From assembly GCA_003497135.1 (NCBI GenBank), contig DNKR01000011.1, positions 1-10,578 of the forward strand: a stretch of 10,578 bases of DNA, in the 5' to 3' direction. The stretch comes from Candidatus Uhrbacteria bacterium (GTDB lineage Bacteria; Patescibacteriota; Patescibacteriia; UBA9934; UBA9568). A program made the translations under genes and the position numbers. A model generated the notes under the pieces. The model searched no databases, was not told the origin of the DNA, and saw only the letters and a program-made list of their open reading frames with translations. How positions within the stretch are numbered: the stretch's first letter is position 1; the number at the start of each line of letters is the position of its first letter. Below, piece after piece: positions 1-5,297 of this stretch.

Positions 1-5
1 ACGAT

Positions 6-21
6 GGGGCCTCAGGATGAC
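6..21. repeat. Dispersed repeat core, copy 1
   Basis: Read on the minus strand this is GTCATCCTGAGGCCCC. It matches 15 of 16 bases of the plus-strand sequence at 4127-4142 inside uvrA (GTCATCCTGAAGCCCC). It lies in the spacer just beyond the uvrC stop. Any second arm would fall outside the window, so the element may be cut by the window edge. The similarity is seen directly; calling it a dispersed repeat is inference from two copies. Confidence 0.6.
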
Positions 22-44
22 GAAAGACGAAACAGATAATAAAT

Positions 45-1352
45 TCAATCACTACTATACATCTTTCTTCCGCGCACTTGTCTGTGATACTTAATCGCAA
101 ATCTATGCGCTTCATCGCGAGCGCGCTGAAACAATTCTTTTCCGCGCTCTGCAACGCGCGCGATTTCCATATTGCTTTTGTCATACACAAAACGATCCTG
201 CTTTCTATCAAAACCTTTTGCTATGCCAATAACCGGAATGTTTATTTTATATTCATAAAGCACTCTTTGCGCTCTATTTACATGCCCTTCCCCGCCGTCA
301 ACCACAATCAGCTCGGGTAATGGCCAAGATTTGTGCGCAAGGCGCCGGCGCAAGACCTCTTCAAGCATAGCGACATCGTTTGTGCCACGCACTGTTTTGA
401 TCTTGAATTTTCTATACTCGGATTTATTCGGCCTGCCGTCTTCAAACACGACCATTGACCCGACGGCTGATGTTCCGCTGATAGTTGAGATGTCATATGT
501 TTCAATTCTGCTATTAAGATCAATCAGCTGTTCGCCTTTTGCAAACTCAATCCTTGATTCATCGCGTGTGATTAACGCAACATCCTGAATATGCTCAAGA
601 GCGTAAAGTTTATTGCGCAATGACATTGCTTTTTCAAATTCGCGCTTTTCTGATGCTGATTCCATTTGCGCGCGCAATTGACGCTTGATCGCACCAGTGC
701 GACCCTGAAAAAACAGAATAAGCTGCCGTATTATTTTTCTATAATCGGTTTTTGAAATCGCGCCAGCGCACACGCCCGGGCATCGGCCGATCTGATTATC
801 AAAACATGCTTTTATTTTTTTCCCTTCAACATGAACATCACAAGTGCTCCACGGTATAGCGCGACGGACAAGATCAAGCGCAGTATTCAGCGAACGAGCT
901 GATGTGTAAGGTCCGAACACTGCAAGAAACTCATTTTTCGCGCGGCCTGAAAGTTTAGCGCTAAAAGGATTCACGCCGATTTGTTCCAACTCATGGCCGC
1001 GCATAATCAGCGGCTTTGGAAAATCTTCTTTTGTAATAATTAGATACGGAAAACTGCGATCATCTTTTGCAAGAATATTGTAAAACGGTTTATGTTTTTT
1101 GATCTGATTCGCTTCAAGAACTAAGGCCTCTAGCACACTAGGCGTTTCCAGATAATCAATTGCCGCGATTTTAGAAACCATTTCCGCTGTTTTAACATCA
1201 AGCCGCTTTGCGAAATAAGAAGAAACCCGCCTCTTAAGCGACGCGGCTTTGCCAATATAAATTATCCGTCCGCGCGCGTCATTCATGAAGTAGACGCCCG
1301 GATTGTCCGGCAAACGTTTGTGTTTAATTTTGATATTGATATTAATCGCCAT
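45..1352 (-). CDS. uvrC: UvrC, excinuclease ABC subunit C, without C-terminal HhH domain
   Basis: UvrC makes both incisions around a DNA lesion after UvrB is loaded by UvrA. The 435-aa protein begins with a GIY-YIG nuclease domain (GVY at 19-21, YIG at 32-34, family Glu at E80, Asn at N92). Four cysteines at 171, 183, 191 and 195 match the conserved set proposed to hold an Fe-S cluster. The UVR motif that contacts UvrB lies at about 217-255. The C-terminal RNase H-like nuclease domain keeps its acidic/His set: D287 (DIS), D326, D352 (VDGG) and H416 (DEAH). The protein ends about 20 residues after that His, so the tandem helix-hairpin-helix DNA-binding domain of E. coli UvrC (about 610 aa) is absent. 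The 44 bases visible downstream hold no obvious remnant. The ATG at 1352 starts just before the GIY-YIG domain; no SD precedes it. The nuclease modules make the call secure; the loss of HhH looks like a lineage trait, not decay. Confidence 0.96.
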   Translation of the reverse strand: MAININIKIKHKRLPDNPGVYFMNDARGRIIYIGKAASLKRRVSSYFAKRLDVKTAEMVSKIAAIDYLETPSVLEALVLEANQIKKHKPFYNILAKDDRSFPYLIITKEDFPKPLIMRGHELEQIGVNPFSAKLSGRAKNEFLAVFGPYTSARSLNTALDLVRRAIPWSTCDVHVEGKKIKACFDNQIGRCPGVCAGAISKTDYRKIIRQLILFFQGRTGAIKRQLRAQMESASEKREFEKAMSLRNKLYALEHIQDVALITRDESRIEFAKGEQLIDLNSRIETYDISTISGTSAVGSMVVFEDGRPNKSEYRKFKIKTVRGTNDVAMLEEVLRRRLAHKSWPLPELIVVDGGEGHVNRAQRVLYEYKINIPVIGIAKGFDRKQDRFVYDKSNMEIARVAERGKELFQRARDEAHRFAIKYHRQVRGRKMYSSD

Positions 1353-1362
1353 ACAGCAAAAT

Positions 1363-1389
1363 CTTATATCATTGCGTGCGTGCTTGCAA
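1363..1389 (-). promoter_or_regulatory. Possible promoter of uvrC, nearly leaderless
   Basis: On the minus strand TTGCAA (1384-1389) and TATAAG (1363-1368) are 15 bases apart, with an alternative TTTGCA at 16. Transcription would start about 4-6 bases before the uvrC ATG, giving an almost leaderless mRNA, which fits the missing SD. The -10 is good, the spacing short. Prediction only. Confidence 0.35.
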
Positions 1390-1393
1390 ACGC

Positions 1394-1431
1394 AAAAAAT
1401 GTGTAGGAGACGGTATTTCCGTCACCCGCAT
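1394..1431 (-). terminator. Second terminator hairpin of the orphan cassette; repeat copy A
   Basis: An imperfect hairpin has arms at 1401-1413 and 1419-1431 around the loop at 1414-1418. On the minus strand it is followed by a T run (1399-1394), so it would act as a rho-independent terminator for transcription arriving from the orphan gene at 1504-1881. Its core GACGGTATTTCCGTCACCC (1409-1427) is identical to 2006-2024 on the other side of that gene. It is the weaker member of the pair, with two mismatches in the stem. Confidence 0.55.
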
Positions 1432-1438
1432 ATTTCTG

Positions 1439-1479
1439 CCAAAAACAAGAAGACCCGCGCTGGAAGCGTTAGGGTCTTC
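1439..1479 (-). terminator. Rho-independent terminator of the orphan membrane gene
   Basis: The outer arms GAAGACCC (1449-1456) and GGGTCTTC (1472-1479) pair over 8 bp, with an inner CGCT/AGCG stem. Read on the minus strand the hairpin is followed by TTGTTTTTGG. It lies 25 bases past the stop of the gene at 1504-1881, so it should end that transcript. Confidence 0.8.
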
Positions 1480-1503
1480 CTTTGCGCGGGCCGCGTTCTG
1501 TGT

Positions 1504-1881
1504 TCAATGTTTGCTGGCCTGAACTTTTCCACCTTTGATTTGTTTATCTACAAATTTTACATGCGATGGGTCCATCATCGCAATCGGCTTGCCATCCGCA
1601 TCGTAGTAGACAGAATACTTGTCGCCGTAATCAGATCCGCCAACGAACACAGTGCGTTCTTGCCTGTTGTACACGACATTGAAGTCGCAATCAGACAAAG
1701 TCGCCAAGGCAGTGAAGGTTGCCAAATCTGCCGGCTTTTTCTCGTTGAGCAGTGTCAGCACAGCGCACTTGAGCCGCTTGTGCATGATGCTCCTGTGACG
1801 GTAGAGCGCATAGAGGAAAACCGCAGACGCCCATCCGAGCGCTGTGAAGAGAATGCGAAGCGTTTCTACACTTATGGTCAT
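1504..1881 (-). CDS. Orphan small membrane protein, function unknown
   Basis: I do not recognise the family of this 125-aa protein. It has one clear hydrophobic segment at about residues 8-27, then a basic stretch (RHRSIMHKRLK, about 28-38). By the positive-inside rule this predicts a short outside N-terminus and a cytoplasmic C-terminus. The remainder (about 50-125) is soluble, with likely beta-strands at about 67-103 rich in Tyr, Asp and Gly. The ATG at 1881 is set by AAGGAG (1889-1894) seven bases upstream. The gene has its own promoter (1939-1967), a leader ORF whose stop overlaps this start, and tandem terminators downstream. It sits between uvrC and uvrA as a self-contained cassette, and bracketing hairpins suggest it was inserted. 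A longer ORF on the plus strand (1303-1920) runs antisense but has none of these signals. That this is a gene is well supported; its function is not known. Confidence 0.82.
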   Translation of the reverse strand: MTISVETLRILFTALGWASAVFLYALYRHRSIMHKRLKCAVLTLLNEKKPADLATFTALATLSDCDFNVVYNRQERTVFVGGSDYGDKYSVYYDADGKPIAMMDPSHVKFVDKQIKGGKVQASKH

Positions 1882-1907
1882 GAAGCCACTCCTTGTGCAG
1901 GTAACAT
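1878..1907 (-). CDS. Leader peptide ORF, 9 codons, overlapping the orphan gene start
   Basis: An ATG at 1907 opens a 9-codon ORF (MLPAQGVAS). Its TGA (1880-1878) overlaps the ATG of the downstream gene (1881-1879) as ATGA. It is preceded by AGGTGG (1913-1918), an SD-like hexamer five bases upstream. The main gene's AAGGAG lies inside this ORF, so ribosomes translating the leader would end on the main start. That arrangement is typical of translational coupling. Whether it is translated cannot be told from sequence, and an ORF this short can arise by chance. Confidence 0.4.
   Translation of the reverse strand: MLPAQGVAS
1889..1894 (-). promoter_or_regulatory. Shine-Dalgarno site AAGGAG deciding the start at 1881
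   Basis: AAGGAG on the minus strand, 7 bases before the ATG at 1881. It fixes the start of the orphan membrane protein. It is unusual here because the core genes of the window have no SD. Confidence 0.85.
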
Positions 1908-1938
1908 GATCGCCACCTGACCGCTTTTGCGTAAAACA

Positions 1939-1967
1939 AACTTAGACGAATAACTAATAAAAGTCAA
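1939..1967 (-). promoter_or_regulatory. Predicted promoter of the orphan membrane gene
   Basis: On the minus strand TTGACT (1962-1967) and TAAGTT (1939-1944) are exactly 17 bases apart. The -35 is near consensus, the -10 weaker. Transcription would start near 1932, giving a leader of about 50 bases that carries the 9-codon ORF and the SD. Confidence 0.55.
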
Positions 1968-1990
1968 GGTGCTTGGTCGCGAAAAACATC

Positions 1991-2027
1991 GAAAAACATG
2001 TGGGTGACGGTATTTCCGTCACCCACA
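1991..2027 (-). terminator. uvrA terminator; palindromic repeat copy B
   Basis: A perfect 12-bp stem (TGTGGGTGACGG at 1999-2010, its complement at 2016-2027) surrounds a 5-base loop. On the minus strand it follows the uvrA stop by 11 bases and is succeeded by TGTTTTTC, then by a second TGTTTTTCG. It should therefore terminate uvrA just ahead of the orphan gene's promoter. Bases 2006-2024 are identical to copy A at 1409-1427. Confidence 0.8.
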
Positions 2028-2038
2028 CAAATTTAATT

Positions 2039-4606
2039 TTAAAGCACCTTTTTCAAATACTGCCCGGTAAACGATTTTGATTTTCTCGCAATATCTTCTG
2101 GAGTTCCAACAGCAACGATTTCTCCGCCTTTGTCTCCGCCTTCCGGACCAAGATCAATAACCCAGTCCGCTGTTTTTATAATGTCCAAATTATGTTCAAT
2201 AATCACAACCGAGTTTCCGCGATTAACAAGCGTGTGCAAAACCTCAAGCAAGCGCTTTACATCGTGCACATGCAGACCGACAGTCGGCTCGTCTAGCAAA
2301 TACAAAGTGCGGCCGCTTTGGCGCTTTGAAAGCTCTGACGCGAGCTTGACGCGTTGCGCCTCGCCGCCGGAAAGAGTTGGCGCGCCCTGGCCAAGACGGA
2401 CATAGCCAAGACCGACCTCGTTCATTGTTTTAAGCCTATCGTAAACTTGAGGAATGTCTTTGAAAAATACAGACGCTTCTTCAACAGTCATCTGCAAAAT
2501 GTCATGGATATTTTTTTCTTTCCATTCAACCTCAAGCGTTTCAGAATCAAAACGCTTTCCATTGCAAACATCGCACGCAATATATACAGTAGGCAAAAAA
2601 TGCATTTCAATTGCAATAACTCCATGCCCCTCGCAATTTTCGCATCGCCCGCCTCCCCTGCGCGGCTCAACAATCGCTGATGGCACATTAAAGCTGAATC
2701 GCGACGGTTTGTAGCCGCGATATCTGGCTTCTTCTGTTGCAGAGAACAGTTCGCGGATTTCGCTCCATACGCCGATGTATGTGGCCGGGTTTGAGCGGGG
2801 CGTACGCCCAATCGGCGACTGATCAATCATTTGCACGCGGTCTATGTATTCAGCGCCAAGAATTGCTTTGTGCTTGCCGGCAGGATAAGACGCGCCATAA
2901 AATTTGCTGGCAAGATCGCTGTACAAAATATCGTTTATAAGCGTGCTTTTGCCTGAACCGGAAACGCCGGTCACGCACACGAATCTTCGCAACGGAATTT
3001 CAACATCAAGATTTTTTAGATTATTTTCTTTTGCGCCAATGATTCTAATAGAATCTTTTCCAATGTCGCGCCTATTTTTCGGGACAGGTATGCTAGCTTC
3101 TCCTCGCATATATGCGCCAGTGATAGAATCCTTTGTTTTAAACACATCCGGCACAGGTCCTGATGCTGTAACTTTGCCTCCATGCTCGCCAGCGCCAGGC
3201 CCAAGCTCTACCATGTAATCAGACCTGCGAATCATGTCTTCGTCGTGCTCTACAACCACGACAGTATTTCCAAGATTGCGCAACTCAACAAGAGTGTTAA
3301 TTAATTTCTCATTGTCTTTTTGGTGCAAGCCTATTGTCGGCTCGTCAAGAACATAAAGCGCCCCAACAAGCCGCGATCCGATCTGCGACGCAAGCCGTAT
3401 TCTTTGCGCTTCTCCGCCGGAAAGAGTACCTGCTTTTCTTTCCAGCGTAAGATAGTGGAGCCCTACATCAAGCATGAACTGCAAACGACTCATTATTTCA
3501 TTCATTATCGGCTCTGAAATTTGTTTTTCTGTTTCAGAAAGCTTCAGATTCAAAAAATAATCAATCGCATTGTCTATAGAGAGCGATGTTATGTCAACAA
3601 TATTTTTCTGATTAATAAATACATTTAACGCCTCTCGCCTTAGACGCGCGCCACTGCATGACTTGCATACTTTAGTTGAATATAAATCCTCTGTTCCGAT
3701 TCCATGGCATTCTGCGCATGCACCGTACGGTGAATTGAAACTGAATAAACGCGGTTCAATTTCCGGAAAAGCGAAACCGTCGTCAGGACAGCTGAATTTT
3801 GAAGATAGTGTTTGTTCTGTTCCATCAGGATAAGAAATAAGAACAACGCCGTTAGCTTGCGCGATCGCAATTTCTAATGCCTCTGATAATCGCGCTGACC
3901 ATGCTTTTACATCGCTCTGATTTAAAACAAGCGGAATCGTGTCAACGACCAGCTCAATCGTATGCTGTTTGTATCTGTCCAGAATAATTTTATCAGAAAG
4001 ATCATGTTCTTTTCCATCAATTCTAACTTTAGCAAAACCAGAATTATAAAGATCGTACAATAACTGATAGTATTCGCCTTTTCTGCCGCGAACAACCGGG
4101 GCGAGAATTGTGATTTTAGACTTCTTGTCATCCTGAAGCCCCCTCTTGTGCTTTGTGGGCTGAAGGATCTTTGAGATAGCCGAATTAACAAGCCCACACA
4201 TCTCGTCAACTGTCATTTTTTGAATCTCGCGATTGCAGACAATACAATGCGGTTTTCCAATACGCGCAAAAAGAACGCGCATGTAGTCATAAATTTCTGT
4301 AATTGTCGCGACTGTTGAGCGCGGATTGGCAGAATGCGCTTTTTGATCAATTGAAATGGCCGGCGACAGGCCCTCGATCTCATCCACATCCGGCTTTTGC
4401 ATTTGGCCTAAAAACTGGCGAGCATACGCTGAAAGCGACTCAACATAGCGCCTCTGCCCTTCTGCGAAAATAGTATCAAAAGCCAAACTTGATTTTCCTG
4501 ACCCGGATACGCCTGTAATACAGGTTATTTTGTTGCGAGGAATCTCAACATCAATGTTTTTGAGATTGTGCTCGCGCGCGCCTTTGATTGTGATCTTATC
4601 TTGCAT
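2039..4606 (-). CDS. uvrA: UvrA, excinuclease ABC subunit A, with domain loss and a repeat-derived insert
   Basis: UvrA is the dimeric ABC ATPase that finds bulky DNA lesions and hands the site to UvrB. The 855-aa protein has Walker A GVSGSGKS at 32-39 and GVSGSGKST at 547-555. Signature motifs LSGGEAQR lie at 395-402 and 745-752, and Walker B segments LDEPT at 420-424 and 771-775. The second zinc site is complete (C655, C658, C678, C681). The first reads CPDDG...CAEC, so Asp replaces its second Cys (D276). Compared with E. coli (940 aa), the insertion domain is gone: only nine residues (305-313) separate CAECHGIG from CKSC. Two extra segments appear, a repeat-derived one at 146-161 in the UvrB-binding domain and about nine residues at 642-650 before the second zinc site. 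The ATG at 4606 (MQDKITIKG) matches the family start; an 18-residue upstream extension is unlikely. No SD is seen, and no frameshift. Confidence 0.97.
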   Translation of the reverse strand: MQDKITIKGAREHNLKNIDVEIPRNKITCITGVSGSGKSSLAFDTIFAEGQRRYVESLSAYARQFLGQMQKPDVDEIEGLSPAISIDQKAHSANPRSTVATITEIYDYMRVLFARIGKPHCIVCNREIQKMTVDEMCGLVNSAISKILQPTKHKRGLQDDKKSKITILAPVVRGRKGEYYQLLYDLYNSGFAKVRIDGKEHDLSDKIILDRYKQHTIELVVDTIPLVLNQSDVKAWSARLSEALEIAIAQANGVVLISYPDGTEQTLSSKFSCPDDGFAFPEIEPRLFSFNSPYGACAECHGIGTEDLYSTKVCKSCSGARLRREALNVFINQKNIVDITSLSIDNAIDYFLNLKLSETEKQISEPIMNEIMSRLQFMLDVGLHYLTLERKAGTLSGGEAQRIRLASQIGSRLVGALYVLDEPTIGLHQKDNEKLINTLVELRNLGNTVVVVEHDEDMIRRSDYMVELGPGAGEHGGKVTASGPVPDVFKTKDSITGAYMRGEASIPVPKNRRDIGKDSIRIIGAKENNLKNLDVEIPLRRFVCVTGVSGSGKSTLINDILYSDLASKFYGASYPAGKHKAILGAEYIDRVQMIDQSPIGRTPRSNPATYIGVWSEIRELFSATEEARYRGYKPSRFSFNVPSAIVEPRRGGGRCENCEGHGVIAIEMHFLPTVYIACDVCNGKRFDSETLEVEWKEKNIHDILQMTVEEASVFFKDIPQVYDRLKTMNEVGLGYVRLGQGAPTLSGGEAQRVKLASELSKRQSGRTLYLLDEPTVGLHVHDVKRLLEVLHTLVNRGNSVVIIEHNLDIIKTADWVIDLGPEGGDKGGEIVAVGTPEDIARKSKSFTGQYLKKVL
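4126..4170. repeat. Palindromic repeat inserted in frame in uvrA
   Basis: The plus strand shows two arms. ATCCT-GA-AGCCC (4130-4141) pairs with GGGCT-GA-AGGAT (4157-4168), as 5 bp, a tandem GA mismatch and 5 bp, around a loop at 4142-4156. Bases 4127-4142 match the element at 6-21 in 15 of 16 positions. It encodes UvrA residues of about 146-161, a Lys/Gln/Asp-rich segment that makes this region about 13 residues longer than in E. coli UvrA. It keeps the reading frame and holds no stop on the coding strand. The second-copy match and hairpin are seen; mobility is inferred. Confidence 0.65.
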
Positions 4607-4624
4607 AATATATTTAATTATGAT
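4596..4624 (+). promoter_or_regulatory. Possible promoter of the 149-aa orphan gene
   Basis: TATGAT (4619-4624) is a good -10, 27 bases before the ATG at 4652. At 17 bases spacing the -35 is TTATCT (4596-4601), which is weak and lies in the uvrA coding start. The -10 overlaps a minus-strand CATAAT (4617-4622) that could serve uvrA, so the two divergent promoters may share bases. Confidence 0.4.
4617..4622 (-). promoter_or_regulatory. Possible -10 element of uvrA
   Basis: CATAAT on the minus strand, 5 of 6 matches to TATAAT. It would start transcription about 4-5 bases before the uvrA ATG at 4606, an almost leaderless mRNA that fits the absence of an SD. No convincing -35 is seen. The divergent orphan's SD lies only 15 bases beyond. 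Confidence 0.3.
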
Positions 4625-4636
4625 AAACATTTTTAT

Positions 4637-4641
4637 GGAGG
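4637..4641 (+). promoter_or_regulatory. Shine-Dalgarno site GGAGG deciding the start at 4652
   Basis: GGAGG lies 10 bases before the ATG at 4652. It favours that start over an in-frame extension that would begin at 4568 inside uvrA on the opposite strand. Confidence 0.8.
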
Positions 4642-4651
4642 AAAACACGCC

Positions 4652-5101
4652 ATGTCTCACGAGAACCCTACTTACGGCCCGGCTCTCTTGCCGCTTGCCA
4701 CGATTGACGAAGCAGTTGTAAAAATCGTGAAAGAACGCTGGCAGGAGCTTGGATACGGAGGAGCTAAACCTCTAACCCCTATAGCTTACGGTTTTCCTGG
4801 GCATAAAGTATTCACTGAAATGAGTCACAGCCCATGGTATGACACAGCGGACGATTTCAAGAGAAAGCTTCAGCGCTCGCGTAGAAACAAAATCGTAGAA
4901 GCTATCACAATACAAGTGCGACCAGGAAAGGGCGAGACAGAAATACGCAACATTTACGAAATCTACAAGGTATATCACATGCTCTGTAGTGCAAGCCACT
5001 CTTGCGAACTAGGCATACCAAACGATGAGACAGATGCCGCTTATCTGGTGGAAAGATTCCTGAAGAGGCATGGCCTGATCTGCAAGCTGCAACCTGACTA
5101 G
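4652..5101 (+). CDS. Orphan soluble protein, 149 aa, function unknown
   Basis: I do not recognise this protein and see no named domain. It has no signal peptide or membrane segment. The N-terminal third is Pro/Gly/Tyr-rich (residues 1-60, with GYGGAKPLTPIAYGFPGHK at about 34-52). A basic, probably helical segment follows (about 65-80, DFKRKLQRSRRNK), then a beta-like stretch VEAITIQVR (82-90) and helices to the end. Cys 112, 118 and 144 and His 109 and 116 cluster near the C-terminal third; a metal site is possible but does not match a known motif. The ATG is set by GGAGG at 4637-4641. The gene is the only plus-strand gene, divergent from uvrA with 45 bases between their starts, and ends in its own terminator (5125-5158). 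The basic segment would allow nucleic-acid binding, but that is a guess. Confidence 0.85.
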   Translation: MSHENPTYGPALLPLATIDEAVVKIVKERWQELGYGGAKPLTPIAYGFPGHKVFTEMSHSPWYDTADDFKRKLQRSRRNKIVEAITIQVRPGKGETEIRNIYEIYKVYHMLCSASHSCELGIPNDETDAAYLVERFLKRHGLICKLQPD

Positions 5102-5124
5102 GCGCAAATCCGACAACTGACACG

Positions 5125-5158
5125 AGGCGCCCGCCGCAAGCGGACGCCTAAATTTTGT
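5125..5158 (+). terminator. Rho-independent terminator of the 149-aa orphan gene
   Basis: AGGCG-c-CCGC (5125-5134) pairs with GCGG-a-CGCCT (5140-5149) around a 5-base loop, with one mismatch in the stem. It is followed by AAATTTTG. It starts 23 bases after the TAG stop at 5101. Confidence 0.75.
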
Positions 5159-5207
5159 ATTGAGCAGAATCAGCTAAAATGAATCGTTTTTTGTTCAGTC
5201 GGGCGCC

Positions 5208-5283
5208 GTCATTTTGAACCACCGATGTGTAGGGCCGCACGGCTGTGCGTCCCTACCCACCCTGAAAAGGGGTTCAAGGTGAC
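5208..5283. repeat. Nested palindromic element between convergent genes
   Basis: The outer arms GTCATTTTGAACC (5208-5220) and GGTTCAAGGTGAC (5271-5283) pair at all 13 positions if two G-T pairs are allowed. Inside is a second hairpin at 5229-5256, pairing in 11 of 12 positions around the loop GGCT: GTAGGGCCGCAC with GTGCGTCCCTAC. The element fills most of the gap between the plus-strand orphan and the minus-strand uvrB and lies 14 bases from the uvrB stop. It resembles REP/MITE-type dispersed palindromes and could also stop transcription from either side, though no good T run follows. No second copy is in the window. Confidence 0.7.
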
Positions 5284-5297
5284 AGGGTACCATAAAT

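Noticed and set aside
1303..1920. 205-codon plus-strand ORF antisense to the uvrC start and the orphan gene
   Set aside because: It overlaps the conserved start of uvrC, has no SD, and its protein looks like shadow sequence. The minus-strand gene has promoter, SD and terminator.
1394..2027. Transposon or IS between uvrC and uvrA
   Set aside because: No transposase, no terminal inverted repeats of IS type and no clear target duplication; the flanking repeats are terminator hairpins.
4568..4651. 28-residue extension of the 149-aa orphan
   Set aside because: It lies on the antisense of uvrA, and GGAGG at 4637-4641 points to the ATG at 4652.
4607..4660. 18-residue N-terminal extension of uvrA
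   Set aside because: The family start is MQDKITIKG at 4606. The extension would cover the SD and start of the divergent gene.
4635..4721. Short ORF from ATG 4635 overlapping the orphan start
   Set aside because: It has no SD of its own and its first codons are the SD of the orphan; looks like chance.
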